Below are positions 9,155 through 16,915 of a stretch of DNA of 64,000 nucleotides, one piece after another. Each line of letters opens with the position of its first letter. The first letter of the stretch is position 1. Location of the stretch: the NCBI GenBank assembly GCA_902786265.1, contig CADACE010000004.1, positions 62,001 to 126,000 of the forward strand, read 5' to 3'. This DNA is from an uncultured Chloroflexota bacterium (GTDB lineage: Bacteria > Chloroflexota > Anaerolineae > Anaerolineales > Anaerolineaceae). Made by a program: the position numbers and the translations under genes. The notes below the pieces were generated by a model, which was given only the letters and a program-made list of their open reading frames with translations, made no database searches and was not told the DNA's origin.

Positions 9155-10269
9155 AAAGAAAGCTCCTCAACCCGTTTGAAAACAGGTAAGCCGTTTTCCT
9201 GTGCAAAAGAGATCAGCTCTATATTCGCCTCATTCAGGGGACCGATGACAGTTCCTGAATCCAATACATATTTGCAATTGCGTATATATTGCTCTGCTGC
9301 CCTGATTTTATCTTCTGATATTGTTTCAAACGCTTTGTTGATCACTACATGGCTGCTGAGTGAAACAGCTGTCTGGCAATCGACATCATTTTCAAACAGA
9401 ATGCCCGCTGCAAAAGGAATGCCCTTCCTTTGCAGCGCGCGGAAAATCGGAGTACCGCAGCCATTTCCCGCTATAACGAATACGAGCGGTTCACCGGTAA
9501 TTTTCGGCATTTCCACGCTGCCGAAAAGATTGTTGTATGTACCATTCTCAAACTGATAGAGATCTTCGATCACATGATTTGAAAAGATATCTTCCGGAGA
9601 ACCATATGAAATAACTTTTTCACCATCAAGACAAAGCAGTTTGTCAGACACCTTCATCGCCAGATCGATCTCATGGAGGGACATGATCACGATGATCCCT
9701 TTTTCGCGGGACATCTTTTGCAAAATTTCAAGGGTTTCGATCTTGAAACGGATGTCAAGATATGCGGTCGGTTCATCAAGAATGAGAATTTCCGGTTCCT
9801 GGCAAATCGCTCTCGCCAGCATGATGCGCTGCCGCTGTCCATCGGAAAGAGTTGAGAAATCCCGGTCGGAAAGAACTGATGCATGAACCAGTTCCAGAGA
9901 TTCGCGGATCACTTCTTTATCATGATCACTGAGCGTCCCAAACATATTTGTGTAAGGATACCGTCCCATTGCCACCACTTCCTCACAGGTCATCCGTTCT
10001 GGATCGACGTGCTCGGTTAATAGGACTGAGGCTTTTCTCGCGAATTCTCTGTTTGAAAAAATGGCAGAGGAAAGATTTCCAATAAAGACAGTCCCGGATA
10101 AAGCCTGCAGCTGTCTGGTGATGGTCTTTAAAACCGTTGATTTTCCCGCTCCGTTCGGTCCGATCAAAGTAAGGATGGTTCCCGGTTCAAGCTGAATATT
10201 AATATTCTGAATGAGGATTCTTTTGTTATATCCGACAGTGAGATCCTGAGTACTGAAAGTAAGCGGCAT
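9151..10269 (-). CDS. ABC importer ATPase (FepC/BtuD type) with C-terminal extra domain
   Basis: ATPase of an iron-siderophore/B12-family importer whose permease and binding protein are encoded just upstream. Residues about 1-250 form a standard ABC domain: GPNGAGKST (Walker A), LSDGQRQRIMLA (signature), ILILDEPTAYLD (Walker B) and the SLHEIDLAM switch histidine. Residues about 255-372 form a second domain (opening with VFVIAGNGCGTPIF) with alternating hydrophobic strands and no ABC motif. Its role is unknown to me; similar tails occur on ATPases beside B12 genes in anaerobes. The substrate may be a corrinoid, cobinamide or another tetrapyrrole. Confidence 0.9.
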   Translation of the reverse strand: MPLTFSTQDLTVGYNKRILIQNINIQLEPGTILTLIGPNGAGKSTVLKTITRQLQALSGTVFIGNLSSAIFSNREFARKASVLLTEHVDPERMTCEEVVAMGRYPYTNMFGTLSDHDKEVIRESLELVHASVLSDRDFSTLSDGQRQRIMLARAICQEPEILILDEPTAYLDIRFKIETLEILQKMSREKGIIVIMSLHEIDLAMKVSDKLLCLDGEKVISYGSPEDIFSNHVIEDLYQFENGTYNNLFGSVEMPKITGEPLVFVIAGNGCGTPIFRALQRKGIPFAAGILFENDVDCQTAVSLSSHVVINKAFETISEDKIRAAEQYIRNCKYVLDSGTVIGPLNEANIELISFAQENGLPVFKRVEELSL

Positions 10270-10270
10270 A

Positions 10271-11383
10271 TCACACCCTTCTTTCAGATCGACGTTTGAT
10301 CATCAGATAAATAACGACCGGTGCCCCGAATACAGAGGTGACCGTACCGATTTTCAGCTCGACCGGTGAAAACACTGTTCGTGCGATGAGGTCGCAGAAA
10401 ACACAAAAAACAGCGCCGCATAAAAATACACAGGGAATGATGTACCTTGGTTTTGAGGATCTCAGCAGGACTCTGGTAATGTGGGGAACCGCGATCCCGA
10501 CAAAGGATACCGGGCCGGCTATCGCTGTCACACAGGCGGAAAGCAGGGAGGAAACAAGCAGCAGGATTACACGAAAAGATTTTACGGGGACACCCATACT
10601 TGCCGCGTAGGCTTCGCTGAGGAGATAAGCTTCGATAGGTTTTGACAAAAAGAAGGCAATAATGGTACCCGGTACGCAAATCAGCAACGCTGTTTTTACC
10701 TGATCCCAGTTTGCTCCGGAAAAGGATCCCATGGACCAGTTTGTCAGATTGACTACATCATGTTCATTCGCGAAAGTGATGCAAAAATCAGTAACAGCCG
10801 AACAAATATACCCAACCATGATGCCGATGACTAACAGCATTGACATATTCTGAACCTTTTGAGAGAATAAAAGAACCAGCAGAGTGATAAGCAGTGAACC
10901 GAAAAAAGAGGCGCACATCAGGAATCCTGAACTGAAATTCCCCGTCAGCGGCATCAGAAAAATAATTGCCAGCCCGACGATCATTTTTGCCCCGGAGGAT
11001 ATGCCAAGGACAAACGGACCGGCTATCGGATTACGGAAGAAAACCTGAAGCAAATAACCGGAAACGGAGAGTGCTCCGCCCAATAATGAAGCAAGCAGTA
11101 CGCGCGGGAGGCGAATGCGGAATAAAATCTGGCTTTCGGTATCCTTGTTGATGATTTCAGCCATCTTATCCGCGTATTTCCCACTGCCGAAGAGGTTCAT
11201 GATGCCGTAACGGATCCAATCAGAAATCATTTGAAAGACCCGTGACGCAGGGATCGAGACTGAGCCTGTGTTTGCGTTGATAACCAGTCCCAATAACAGC
11301 AATAATACAAGAGACAGCATGACAAGCGGGAATCTTGCCCTTTTCGTGTCGGATAATTTCACATGCTGCTGTTTCTCTGTCAT
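10271..11383 (-). CDS. ABC importer permease, FecCD/BtuC family
   Basis: Membrane subunit of the importer, 370 residues with about ten predicted membrane segments. Family stretches are clear: RLPRVLLASLLGGALSVSGY (residues about 93-112), the FRNPIAGPFVLGISSGA loop, NLTNWSMGSF and the GPVSFVGIAVPHITR segment near the C terminus that contacts the ATPase. It ends one base before the ATPase start and starts 18 bases after the binding-protein gene. The B12 riboswitch upstream suggests corrinoid transport. Confidence 0.93.
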   Translation of the reverse strand: MTEKQQHVKLSDTKRARFPLVMLSLVLLLLLGLVINANTGSVSIPASRVFQMISDWIRYGIMNLFGSGKYADKMAEIINKDTESQILFRIRLPRVLLASLLGGALSVSGYLLQVFFRNPIAGPFVLGISSGAKMIVGLAIIFLMPLTGNFSSGFLMCASFFGSLLITLLVLLFSQKVQNMSMLLVIGIMVGYICSAVTDFCITFANEHDVVNLTNWSMGSFSGANWDQVKTALLICVPGTIIAFFLSKPIEAYLLSEAYAASMGVPVKSFRVILLLVSSLLSACVTAIAGPVSFVGIAVPHITRVLLRSSKPRYIIPCVFLCGAVFCVFCDLIARTVFSPVELKIGTVTSVFGAPVVIYLMIKRRSERRV

Positions 11384-11401
11384 TTTCTCTAATACAGCCT
11401 T

Positions 11402-12535
11402 TTACTTCAAGCGGTAAAAATACGGTAAGGTTTCAAGGTTTTCAGATCCATCGCTGAAAATAATGCCAAGACTTTGGATCATCTGCCCGATGTGGGTAGT
11501 GTCCTGATACAGGTTTTGATTTGTACACCAGACATCCCCGTTTTTGAAAGCTTTGAATTCTTTCAGCAGCTCATTTTTGGCTGCCAGCTCTGCAAGGCTT
11601 GAGACTTCTCCCGCGATGGTACTGTTATAGATGATCACATCAGCTTCTTTCGCTGCGGAAAAAAAGGATTCCATGTCAATGGTCACGGTAGATGTGGATT
11701 TTTCCGGATCGCCGATGTTGTCAAAAACATATTTTCCACCGGCCAGTTCGATCATTTTACTGACATAATCCCCGCTCTTTCTGACAACTACCAGACCGGA
11801 AGAACTGATATGGAAAAAGGCGGCAGTTTTACCTGTCGATCCGTTTGCAGATGCCTGCCTGAGATAATTACATTCTTCAGCAAATAATTCTTCCGAAAGA
11901 TCTTCTTTATCCAGCAAAGCACCGTAAAAACGGATCCATTCCGTACGTCCCAGAGGATGCGGTTCGGAACTGGACATGTCAGTAAGGACCGGAATTCCCA
12001 ATTCTTCCAGTTTTTCCTTTACTTCAGGGGTGTGGGTGATCATCTGAGATTCGATGGCAAGGGAACAGTTAGCTGCCAGCATCAGTTCGTAATCCGGTTC
12101 ACTGTATTTCCCCGCGTAGATAATTTTCCCCTCATTCATTGCCTGTTTCGCACCTTCAATATACCATCCGCTTTCTTTTGTACCGGACAATCGAATGGCG
12201 TCTAACCCGTCTAACGCGTCAAACAGGCACATAACCGCGGTGGCCGCAAGGTAAATATCCCGGACAGGCTTTTTCAGAGGAATAATATCATCCGGAAGAT
12301 CTTCCGGAACAGGAAGATTTTCCGGAACCAGTAAAAACTTTTGTCCATCGGAAATGCTCAGTAATTTGTATCCTTCTTCATAGTAGTCAACAGAAAAATG
12401 CTCCGCATATTCAGGCTTCAGGCTCCGGTTCGGATCATGCCCGTTTATTGCTTCCGCATATACCGAGAAAACAGTTCCAAGGATAAATATCCCTGCCATA
12501 AGAAAAATACAGATTTTTCCCTGCCATTGATTCAT
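11402..12535 (-). CDS. ABC importer substrate-binding protein, BtuF/FepB type
   Basis: Extracytoplasmic binding protein of the importer. I use the ATG at 12535 (377 residues); a TTG at 12547 in frame would overlap the upstream gene. The N terminus is a signal peptide (hydrophobic IFLMAGIFILGTVFSVYAEA) with no lipobox cysteine, so it is not an obvious lipoprotein. The body has two-lobe binding-protein features: AATAVMCLFDALDGLDAI, LEELGIPVLTDM and MIQSLGIIF near the end. Ligand not evident from sequence. Confidence 0.88.
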   Translation of the reverse strand: MNQWQGKICIFLMAGIFILGTVFSVYAEAINGHDPNRSLKPEYAEHFSVDYYEEGYKLLSISDGQKFLLVPENLPVPEDLPDDIIPLKKPVRDIYLAATAVMCLFDALDGLDAIRLSGTKESGWYIEGAKQAMNEGKIIYAGKYSEPDYELMLAANCSLAIESQMITHTPEVKEKLEELGIPVLTDMSSSEPHPLGRTEWIRFYGALLDKEDLSEELFAEECNYLRQASANGSTGKTAAFFHISSSGLVVVRKSGDYVSKMIELAGGKYVFDNIGDPEKSTSTVTIDMESFFSAAKEADVIIYNSTIAGEVSSLAELAAKNELLKEFKAFKNGDVWCTNQNLYQDTTHIGQMIQSLGIIFSDGSENLETLPYFYRLK

Positions 12536-12543
12536 TATTTGTC

Positions 12544-13335
12544 TCAATTCTCAGCAGCCTGAAGGGTTGAGCTGTCAAAATAAAGCGTATAGTCGATCAG
12601 GTGAGGCTGGCTCATTGCTATTGTGGAAGCGCTGACCGCGAGTTCTTCATCAAAGCGAACGGGGATCTCAAAAGCGGAATTTCCGCCCTGGTTCACAGGC
12701 TCATAGCGGATATCATCCGCGAGCATATATTCATAATTAGGACTGCTCCAGACGATTTTCGCGATCGGATTTCCGTCCGTGATCGTAATAAGCGCCGGAC
12801 TTTCAACAGTGGCTTTTCCGCTTCCGCCTTTCAGGGCAACGTCGCAAAGCCATTCGCCATCGGTTAATTCAGCAGCCGGCTCTTCGAGTTTTATCGGATC
12901 ACTGACGCTGACTTTGTGGTCATACCATTTGCCTTTTTTCCCGACAAGAGCGAGATCAAAATCTTCATTAAGATAAGGCACCGGGATGTCAAACCCGTGT
13001 ACTTCATCGGCAAAGCCATCACTGTAAACCACTTTATCGATCGTCGGATCCAACAGCACCGCACCTTCCTTTTGGGCGTCTTCGGCAAGTCCGCGGAAAA
13101 GATGGAGATGATTTTTTGAAGACAGCGTGATGTGAATGAGCATTTCGCCATCTTTTACGGACAAAACTCCCCGGCCTTCGCTGGTCTCACAGAGGTTGAA
13201 CATAGAGCTGTCTGTTGTGAAAACTGCTGAATAAATGCCGTCTTCGAGTGGTTCAGATTCCGCAAAAGCTGACGTAAAAACGGCAAAAAGTAAAATAACC
13301 GCCAGAAAATTGATTGATATCAGTTTTTTCTTCAT
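12544..13335 (-). CDS. Secreted two-repeat (NEAT-like) protein of the B12/metal uptake locus
   Basis: A secreted protein of 263 residues with a signal peptide (MKKKLISINFLAVILL... ending near AFAESE). It holds two related modules: about 35-150 (LEDGIYSAVF, VKDGEMLIHITLSSKN, WYDHKVSVSD) and about 155-260 (LTDGEWLCDV, ITDGNPIAKIVWSS, IAMSQPHLIDYTLYF). The DG-x-Y start and the following paired strands recall NEAT haem-binding domains, but that is inference. I start at the ATG at 13335 (GAAGG nine bases before); the in-frame TTG at 13350 is weaker. It lies between CbiK and the binding protein, so a ligand hand-over role is plausible. Confidence 0.75.
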   Translation of the reverse strand: MKKKLISINFLAVILLFAVFTSAFAESEPLEDGIYSAVFTTDSSMFNLCETSEGRGVLSVKDGEMLIHITLSSKNHLHLFRGLAEDAQKEGAVLLDPTIDKVVYSDGFADEVHGFDIPVPYLNEDFDLALVGKKGKWYDHKVSVSDPIKLEEPAAELTDGEWLCDVALKGGSGKATVESPALITITDGNPIAKIVWSSPNYEYMLADDIRYEPVNQGGNSAFEIPVRFDEELAVSASTIAMSQPHLIDYTLYFDSSTLQAAEN

Positions 13336-13353
13336 GATTTTTGCCTTCAACAG

Positions 13354-13386
13354 ACCTGCCCGGGAAAATGAAAAACCCGGGCAGGT
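13354..13386 (-). other. Intercistronic hairpin between cbiK and the NEAT-like gene
   Basis: A perfect 11-bp inverted repeat (ACCTGCCCGGG with its complement) encloses an 11-base A-rich loop inside the 47-base gap of the operon. No T tract follows on the minus strand, so it is not a typical terminator. It may stabilise the 3' end of cbiK mRNA or set the ratio of cbiK to the genes behind it. Confidence 0.7.
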
Positions 13387-13397
13387 AAAGTTTTGAA

Positions 13398-14537
13398 TTA
13401 ATTTGCCATAGCCAATACGGTATGGATGATATATTGCGCCTGGATGGTGGGGATGCGGCCGAGACCCGCGATCTGGCAGCTGACCTCAAAACCGGCTGCT
13501 TCAAACATGGATTTCCATGAATCTTCATCATCCCCTGCCATATCATTATTGGCATGGTCACCGGCTACGACCATCAGCGGACGAAGAATGACTTTTTTAT
13601 ATCCGGCTTCTTTCACTGCTTCGATGATGGATTCAGCAGATGTGGATTCAGGTTCACCTTCGACCGTTCCGATGAAAACGTTGCTGAATTCCAAATTCTT
13701 CATCTGGGTCGCCATCTGGCTGTAGCTGACCTTAGCCACATGAGCCGTACCGTGTCCCATGAAAACGAAAGCAGTTCCGTCTTCCGCGGCTTCTTCAAGC
13801 GTATCGTAACCTGAATCAAGGACAGCAGAAACTGTGAGGGAAAGCGCTACAGCAGTTTTATCCGCGTTGATGACGGTGGCGTCGGCTCCTACAGGCCCGA
13901 GAAGCGGTTCGGCAATGGAAACGCTTTCGATTTTATCCTTGTAAGCTTCAAGAGTTTCTGCTATTTCATCGTATTCTGCGCCATGCATCAAAAGGGTCGG
14001 CTGAACGATGAGCTTTTTGACACCGTTGGCAACAGCACGGTCCAGAGCCTGTTCCATGTTGTCGATGAATTCTCCGTCACGTGCCTGGATATGGTTGATG
14101 ATGATCTGTGCAGAAAAAGCGCGGCGGACGGACCAATCCGGGAAGGCTTTCTGGAGTGCATCTTCAATGCCCTTGATATCTTTAGCGCGGCTGTCATTGA
14201 AAGAGGTTCCGAAGGAAACGACCAGGATCTCGTTTTCACCGATCTCATCCTGATTGCGCGGATCATCCAGAGAAGCATCACCGGTATCACGTCCGAAATA
14301 ATCCGGATCTGCGTTTTCGCCTTCAACCAATTCTTTCTGTTCGTCGGTAAGAGCATCCCAGGCGGCTTTTGCTTCAGCGCACTGAGCATCGGTTTCCTCT
14401 GTGCGTTCCTGCACATAAATGGCATCGATCAGTTCAGCTGCATGGTCAGCGGCAGCCTGATCTTCTTCTGTGGCAGCAAAACAAATGCTTGTAAAAACAA
14501 GACAAAGACATAAAACAAACAAACAGATTTTTTTCAT
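13398..14537 (-). CDS. cbiK: CbiK-family cobaltochelatase with signal peptide
   Basis: A class II chelatase that inserts cobalt into sirohydrochlorin in the family's known members. The 379 residues are about 110 longer than cytosolic CbiK. The extra part is a signal peptide (MKKICLFVLC..., likely cleaved near residue 21) and a roughly 80-residue acidic linker. The chelatase domain has VVSFGTSFNDSR (106-117) and the metal/proton-transfer histidines in LMHGAEYDE (H185) and MGHGTAHVAK (H262). It is the first gene after the riboswitch; AAAGGAG precedes the ATG. Export means it may act outside the membrane, like the periplasmic CbiK of Desulfovibrio, perhaps as a tetrapyrrole or metal binder. Confidence 0.92.
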   Translation of the reverse strand: MKKICLFVLCLCLVFTSICFAATEEDQAAADHAAELIDAIYVQERTEETDAQCAEAKAAWDALTDEQKELVEGENADPDYFGRDTGDASLDDPRNQDEIGENEILVVSFGTSFNDSRAKDIKGIEDALQKAFPDWSVRRAFSAQIIINHIQARDGEFIDNMEQALDRAVANGVKKLIVQPTLLMHGAEYDEIAETLEAYKDKIESVSIAEPLLGPVGADATVINADKTAVALSLTVSAVLDSGYDTLEEAAEDGTAFVFMGHGTAHVAKVSYSQMATQMKNLEFSNVFIGTVEGEPESTSAESIIEAVKEAGYKKVILRPLMVVAGDHANNDMAGDDEDSWKSMFEAAGFEVSCQIAGLGRIPTIQAQYIIHTVLAMAN

Positions 14538-14639
14538 TTCTAATCTCCTTTGTTATTTCCGGAAAGTTCCGGATGGTTGATATGACTATGGTCCATCGGA
14601 AAACGGAAATACAGAGAGAGTAATTAATGTGTGGTGCAG

Positions 14640-14680
14640 AAAAAATAAAAACTGCGGCAATTTCAATAAAATTGCCGCAG
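14640..14680 (-). terminator. Riboswitch expression-platform terminator
   Basis: On the minus strand, a 12-bp stem (CTGCGGCAATTT with its complement, 14652-14680) is followed by a T-rich tail (14640-14651). It sits between the cobalamin aptamer and cbiK, so it is probably the terminator that the aptamer switches on when B12 is bound. Confidence 0.88.
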
Positions 14681-14738
14681 CCGTTTTTCTGCAGTGTCTC
14701 TGCCTGTTTTTCCTGATCCGGGATCAACAAAGCACTCC

Positions 14739-14923
14739 ATCCGAGCAGGTCTCCTGACTTGCGAATCATCGGTTTCTGTACAGTCTTCTCAGATCACTCC
14801 AATGACCGGCTTTCGCCTTTGTACAGAACCTCCGCGCTTACAGTGGCGGTACCGTTCCGGATTTACACCGGATTATCTATTCTCCTTTGGCTTCCTGAAA
14901 TGCAAATCCAAAGGCACTCGAAT
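14739..14923 (-). promoter_or_regulatory. Cobalamin (B12) riboswitch aptamer
   Basis: Read on the minus strand, the element contains the B12 box AGTCAGGAGACCTGC near its 3' end and the core stretch GTAAATCC followed by GCCACTGTAA, both diagnostic of the cobalamin riboswitch. A 7-bp closing stem pairs ATTCGAG (14917-14923) with CTCGGAT (14739-14745). It lies about 200 bases before cbiK with an intrinsic terminator between, so high B12 should stop transcription of the whole operon. Two TATAAT boxes with a TTGACA upstream (about 14928-14965) mark the likely promoter region, though their spacing is not ideal. Confidence 0.96.
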
Positions 14924-14998
14924 GATATTATAGTGTTATTATAGCACCGGAATCTGTCAAAACGGAAATTGAAAAAACATTAGGTATAACTATATCGT

Positions 14999-15025
14999 GA
15001 AAAAAACACCGGTATATTACCGGTG
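14999..15025 (-). terminator. Terminator of the C1 peptidase gene
   Basis: Minus-strand hairpin CACCGGTA/TACCGGTG with a 3-base loop, followed by seven T residues, 34 bases past the stop codon of the peptidase. It insulates that gene from the riboswitch promoter region. Confidence 0.85.
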
Positions 15026-15058
15026 CATAACAGTAAGACAGTTCCTGCATATTATATA

Positions 15059-16720
15059 TCAGAAATTGGGCACGGGTTTATGTGTATCCTCTTTGTCTAA
15101 GAGGATGAATTCGAGAACCTTTTCTTCAGGATCCGGATACATGCTGTCAACAGGTTTTTTTACGCTTGAATAAGATACGAATTCCGTATATGCTTTGATC
15201 CTCACATTACCGAGAGACTGTTCCGGATCCTTATTCCAGCAATCGACCCAGGCACCGTTTCTGTTTTTATAAAAACTTTCTCCTGATTTTGAAGAACTGA
15301 TAAACTCCTGAAAAGTCACTTCTTTCCCTTTTGCATCAGTTGTTGTATATGATTCGGACCGGTCTGTCATGAGATAGGCTGTACCCGGAACGGAGGTGCT
15401 GATTTCGACGATAACGGAAAAACGGTCTCCTGCGCACAGGTCCACGGGCGTCTCAAGATCGATCGTATGGTAGCCCGCGTAAAGCTCGGAACCGCTTTGT
15501 GAAGAAAACAGAATTCCGCTGTCAGGAGTGTCTTTGACTCCGCGATACACTTCAATTTTATAATTAAAGTAAGAAGAAGGCGTAAGAAAACCGACAGAAT
15601 CAAGTCTTTCATTATCCACTGCCATATAAATATTGGCTGCTGTGATCGAGGAAGTCTCCTGATCATTTATATAATTATAGGAAACGGTTCCGTCATATTG
15701 ATACACCTTCATGCCGGGAGTCATTACTGTGAAATCATAAATAAATGCGTCTTCGGAAATGGTTTTATCTGCATAAGACAGCCAGAAATACCCATCATTC
15801 CCCCAATCGGTCCCAAAGCTGTTTTTTACAAGCCATGCCCCGTTGTTTTCTGGCTGGATGCGGAAATTATAAGCCGGATAGTTATCATCCCAGCCGATGA
15901 CATTTACCAGGTGGTTCGTATAGGCGAATTCAGGACAGTAATAAGCTCCTGTTCCCTCATTCAGATATTTGCTCCGGTTTTGGTTGAAAGCGATAACGGC
16001 TGATCCTTTTTTCATGATCATCCGTTTAACTGCCTGTGTATCGTTCATAGATATCCACAAGGCATCATCGAGCCGGGCAACAGACGTATTCCAGGCAAGA
16101 GTCGGATCTAAAGCATAATTTGTGATATCCGCGTCAGCAGCAGGATATGGGGCGGTCTTTTCCAAAGCAAGTCCCGGCCAGCCGCTCAACAGCAGCACAG
16201 CGCGGTAACCGGATCCCCATGAATTGATCCATTCCCGCAGAAATCCATCATAGCTCTCGTACGGATACCATTTGTTTTGATCACCCGTTGTCAGACCCAG
16301 CGGATCCGGAACGCGGAACCATTGAAAATAATGAGGGAATATTTCAGAAAGATCTATATCAGGGCTTGAAATCCCCTTTTTTATCAAATTGGATTCGGCC
16401 ATACTCATGACAGATTCTGCCCAGCACAAATCGTATGGTTTTTGGTCTTTAACAGGAGTAACGAGTCCTGCGTCACGAGCGTCATATCGCTCCGGAAAGT
16501 CGGATTTTTCAATCAAATAATCAGTTGTGTCTGCGGCGTGTATAATTCTGTTCTCTTCGATAGACCCAAAATTATCTTCCGGATTTTGAATAATGTTTTG
16601 TGTCGGGGATATCCAGAGAAAATGATCTGAATTTTCATCATAAATCGTCTGCGCCAAAACAGGCCTGGAAATGAAAAATGTGAAAGTGATAACAAATAGA
16701 ATGTAAAAATGTTTCTTCAT
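15059..16720 (-). CDS. Secreted papain-family (C1) cysteine peptidase
   Basis: Exported protease of 553 residues. Residues 1-23 are a signal peptide. The mature protein begins its catalytic domain at about residue 76 (FPERYDARD). The papain catalytic set is complete: Q93 and C99 in VKDQKPYDLCW, H270 in YTNHLVNVIGWDD and N300 in GAWLVKNSFGTDWG. Residues about 330-530 form a beta-rich C-terminal domain of the lectin-like type that accompanies bacterial C1 peptidases. No cell-wall anchor is visible. It stands alone, divergent from ffh. Its substrate is unknown; roles in peptide nutrition or surface processing are possible. Confidence 0.9.
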   Translation of the reverse strand: MKKHFYILFVITFTFFISRPVLAQTIYDENSDHFLWISPTQNIIQNPEDNFGSIEENRIIHAADTTDYLIEKSDFPERYDARDAGLVTPVKDQKPYDLCWAESVMSMAESNLIKKGISSPDIDLSEIFPHYFQWFRVPDPLGLTTGDQNKWYPYESYDGFLREWINSWGSGYRAVLLLSGWPGLALEKTAPYPAADADITNYALDPTLAWNTSVARLDDALWISMNDTQAVKRMIMKKGSAVIAFNQNRSKYLNEGTGAYYCPEFAYTNHLVNVIGWDDNYPAYNFRIQPENNGAWLVKNSFGTDWGNDGYFWLSYADKTISEDAFIYDFTVMTPGMKVYQYDGTVSYNYINDQETSSITAANIYMAVDNERLDSVGFLTPSSYFNYKIEVYRGVKDTPDSGILFSSQSGSELYAGYHTIDLETPVDLCAGDRFSVIVEISTSVPGTAYLMTDRSESYTTTDAKGKEVTFQEFISSSKSGESFYKNRNGAWVDCWNKDPEQSLGNVRIKAYTEFVSYSSVKKPVDSMYPDPEEKVLEFILLDKEDTHKPVPNF

Positions 16721-16852
16721 ATTAAAATATTATGCAAAATTTATGCCAGAAACAGGCTGCTGCGGATTACCGCAAATTGTATGATTAATTCATAGCGGGA
16801 TTGTTTTCCGAAAGCTGTATATCAGTGCATAAAACGATTTGTAATACATTCT

Positions 16853-16880
16853 TTGCGAAAATTTTAAATGAGCGTATAAT
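16853..16880 (+). promoter_or_regulatory. Predicted sigma-A promoter of the ffh operon
   Basis: TTGCGA (16853-16858) and TATAAT (16875-16880) are 16 bases apart, 35 bases before the ffh start. Confidence 0.6.
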
Positions 16881-16915
16881 TCTTAAGGTTTTTGAACCGG
16901 ACAAAAGGATTGTTT

